This document shows, piece by piece, positions 63,498 through 64,000 of a DNA stretch of 64,000 nucleotides (positions within the stretch are counted from its first letter, which is position 1; the number at the start of each line of letters is the position of its first letter). This DNA is from Cellulomonas aerilata. GTDB taxonomy: Bacteria > Actinomycetota > Actinomycetes > Actinomycetales > Cellulomonadaceae. The stretch spans positions 62,001 through 126,000 of the forward strand of contig NZ_BJYY01000001.1 of assembly GCF_007991755.1 (NCBI RefSeq), read 5' to 3'. The position numbers and the translations under genes were made by a program. The notes under the pieces are model-generated. The model worked only from the letters and a program-made list of their open reading frames with translations, had not been told where the DNA came from and did no database searches.

Positions 63498-63613
63498 CCT
63501 CGGCCGCCACGCCTCACCGGCCGCCCCGCCACCGGCGAACCGCGATCGCCAACCTCGACCGGCCGACGTCGGCCGCCGTCGGGGTGACGCAGGGCCGGCC
63601 CGCGGGTGAAAAC

Positions 63614-63642
63614 GGCGCCGCCGACCGCTGGGGAGCGGCGCC
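63614..63642 (+). terminator. Probable terminator after the uracil-DNA glycosylase gene
   Basis: The arms GGCGCCGC and GCGGCGCC form an 8-bp stem around a 13-base loop. It sits in the 201-base gap about 117 bases past the UDG stop. Confidence 0.45.
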
Positions 63643-63698
63643 CGCCCTCAGGATCGACCGGCCACGTGCGGCCCGCGCACGGACCACCTGGAGATCTC

Positions 63699-64000
63699 AT
63701 GAGCACCCCCGACGCGCCCGTCAGCCCCTTCGCACCACCGTCGGAGAGCTCGCAGGCGCCGGCACAGGCGACGGCGCAGCAGCCGTCCGGCGACGCGTCG
63801 CCGTACGCCCGGCGCGACCTGCCCGCCGACGCGCCCGGGGGCTCGCCGCTCCCGCAGCCGCGCCACAGCCGTGCCGCCGTCGCCGCGTTCGTCGTCGGCC
63901 TGGTGTCCGTCGTCCTGTGCGCGCTCCCGCTGGTGAACCTGATCTCGGTCGTCGGCGGTCTGGTCGCGGTCGTGCTGGGCGTCGTCGGGCTGCGCACGCT
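63699..64000 (+). CDS. DUF4190-type membrane protein, truncated at window end
   Basis: This frame starts at ATG 63699 and is still open at the window edge, so only the first 100 residues are seen. A proline/alanine-rich cytosolic region of about 58 residues is followed by two hydrophobic segments (RAAVAAFVVGLVSVVLCALP, then ISVVGGLVAVVLGVVGL), the layout of DUF4190 proteins in actinobacteria. Function unknown. Confidence 0.8.
   Translation, partial: MSTPDAPVSPFAPPSESSQAPAQATAQQPSGDASPYARRDLPADAPGGSPLPQPRHSRAAVAAFVVGLVSVVLCALPLVNLISVVGGLVAVVLGVVGLRT

Overview
The window looks like a chromosomal segment of a high-GC actinobacterium, most likely a cellulomonad (Micrococcales, Cellulomonas-like). 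The evidence is very GC-rich coding DNA, many GTG starts and ATGA/GTGA overlaps, secreted GH43 arabinan-type hydrolases with their own ABC importer, an Agl-like sugar importer, a chemoreceptor, and a bacterial proteasome activator. The genus is an inference; no rRNA is present.

Positions 1-8606 are an accessory island with visibly lower GC. It holds a type I restriction-modification operon (hsdM, cut by the window edge, then hsdS and hsdR), followed by four genes I do not recognise. Two of these form an overlapping pair and one has HEPN-like features, so this is a candidate defence island. Positions 8798-13302 are the decayed right half of an actinomycete integrative and conjugative element (AICE). 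It contains an FtsK/TraSA-type DNA pump whose N-terminus has been replaced by an HD-domain protein, a WhiB-like regulator, a RepSA-like rolling-circle initiator interrupted by an in-frame TGA, an excisionase and a tyrosine integrase. The integrase abuts the 3' end of tRNA-Arg(ACG). No second att copy is visible on the left, so the element has probably lost its left half.

From 13302 onwards the DNA looks like core chromosome. Next come tRNA-Arg(ACG), tRNA-Ser(GCU), a GNAT acetyltransferase, an ECF sigma/anti-sigma pair with a SigL-like promoter, a methyl-accepting chemotaxis protein, tRNA-Ser(UGA), a quinone oxidoreductase, bpa, and a DMT exporter. A LacI-regulated sugar ABC importer (21329-26026) has a clear operator and an intercistronic hairpin. 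It is followed by a Cof-type HAD phosphatase, serS, a diacylglycerol-kinase-like protein, pheA, a large membrane protein, a GT2 glycosyltransferase, a DUF5926 protein, a rhodanese, pgm, a gluconokinase, a siderophore-interacting protein with an IdeR-like box, an amino-acid permease, a ferritin-like/VIT1 protein, and assorted oxidoreductases.

At 49222-49790 there is a dead amino-acid permease (frameshift plus internal deletion). At 52940-59845 there is an arabinan/arabino-oligosaccharide locus: a secreted GH43 endo-arabinanase-like enzyme, a solute-binding protein with two permeases, and a lipoprotein GH43. The window ends with a LURP-one-like protein, a methyltransferase, LtrA, a family-5-like uracil-DNA glycosylase and the start of a DUF4190-type membrane protein. 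Several intergenic gaps carry short GC-rich tandem repeats (11, 12, 16 and 22 bp) and perfect hairpins without T-tracts. Long antisense reading frames are frequent because of the GC bias and were not annotated.
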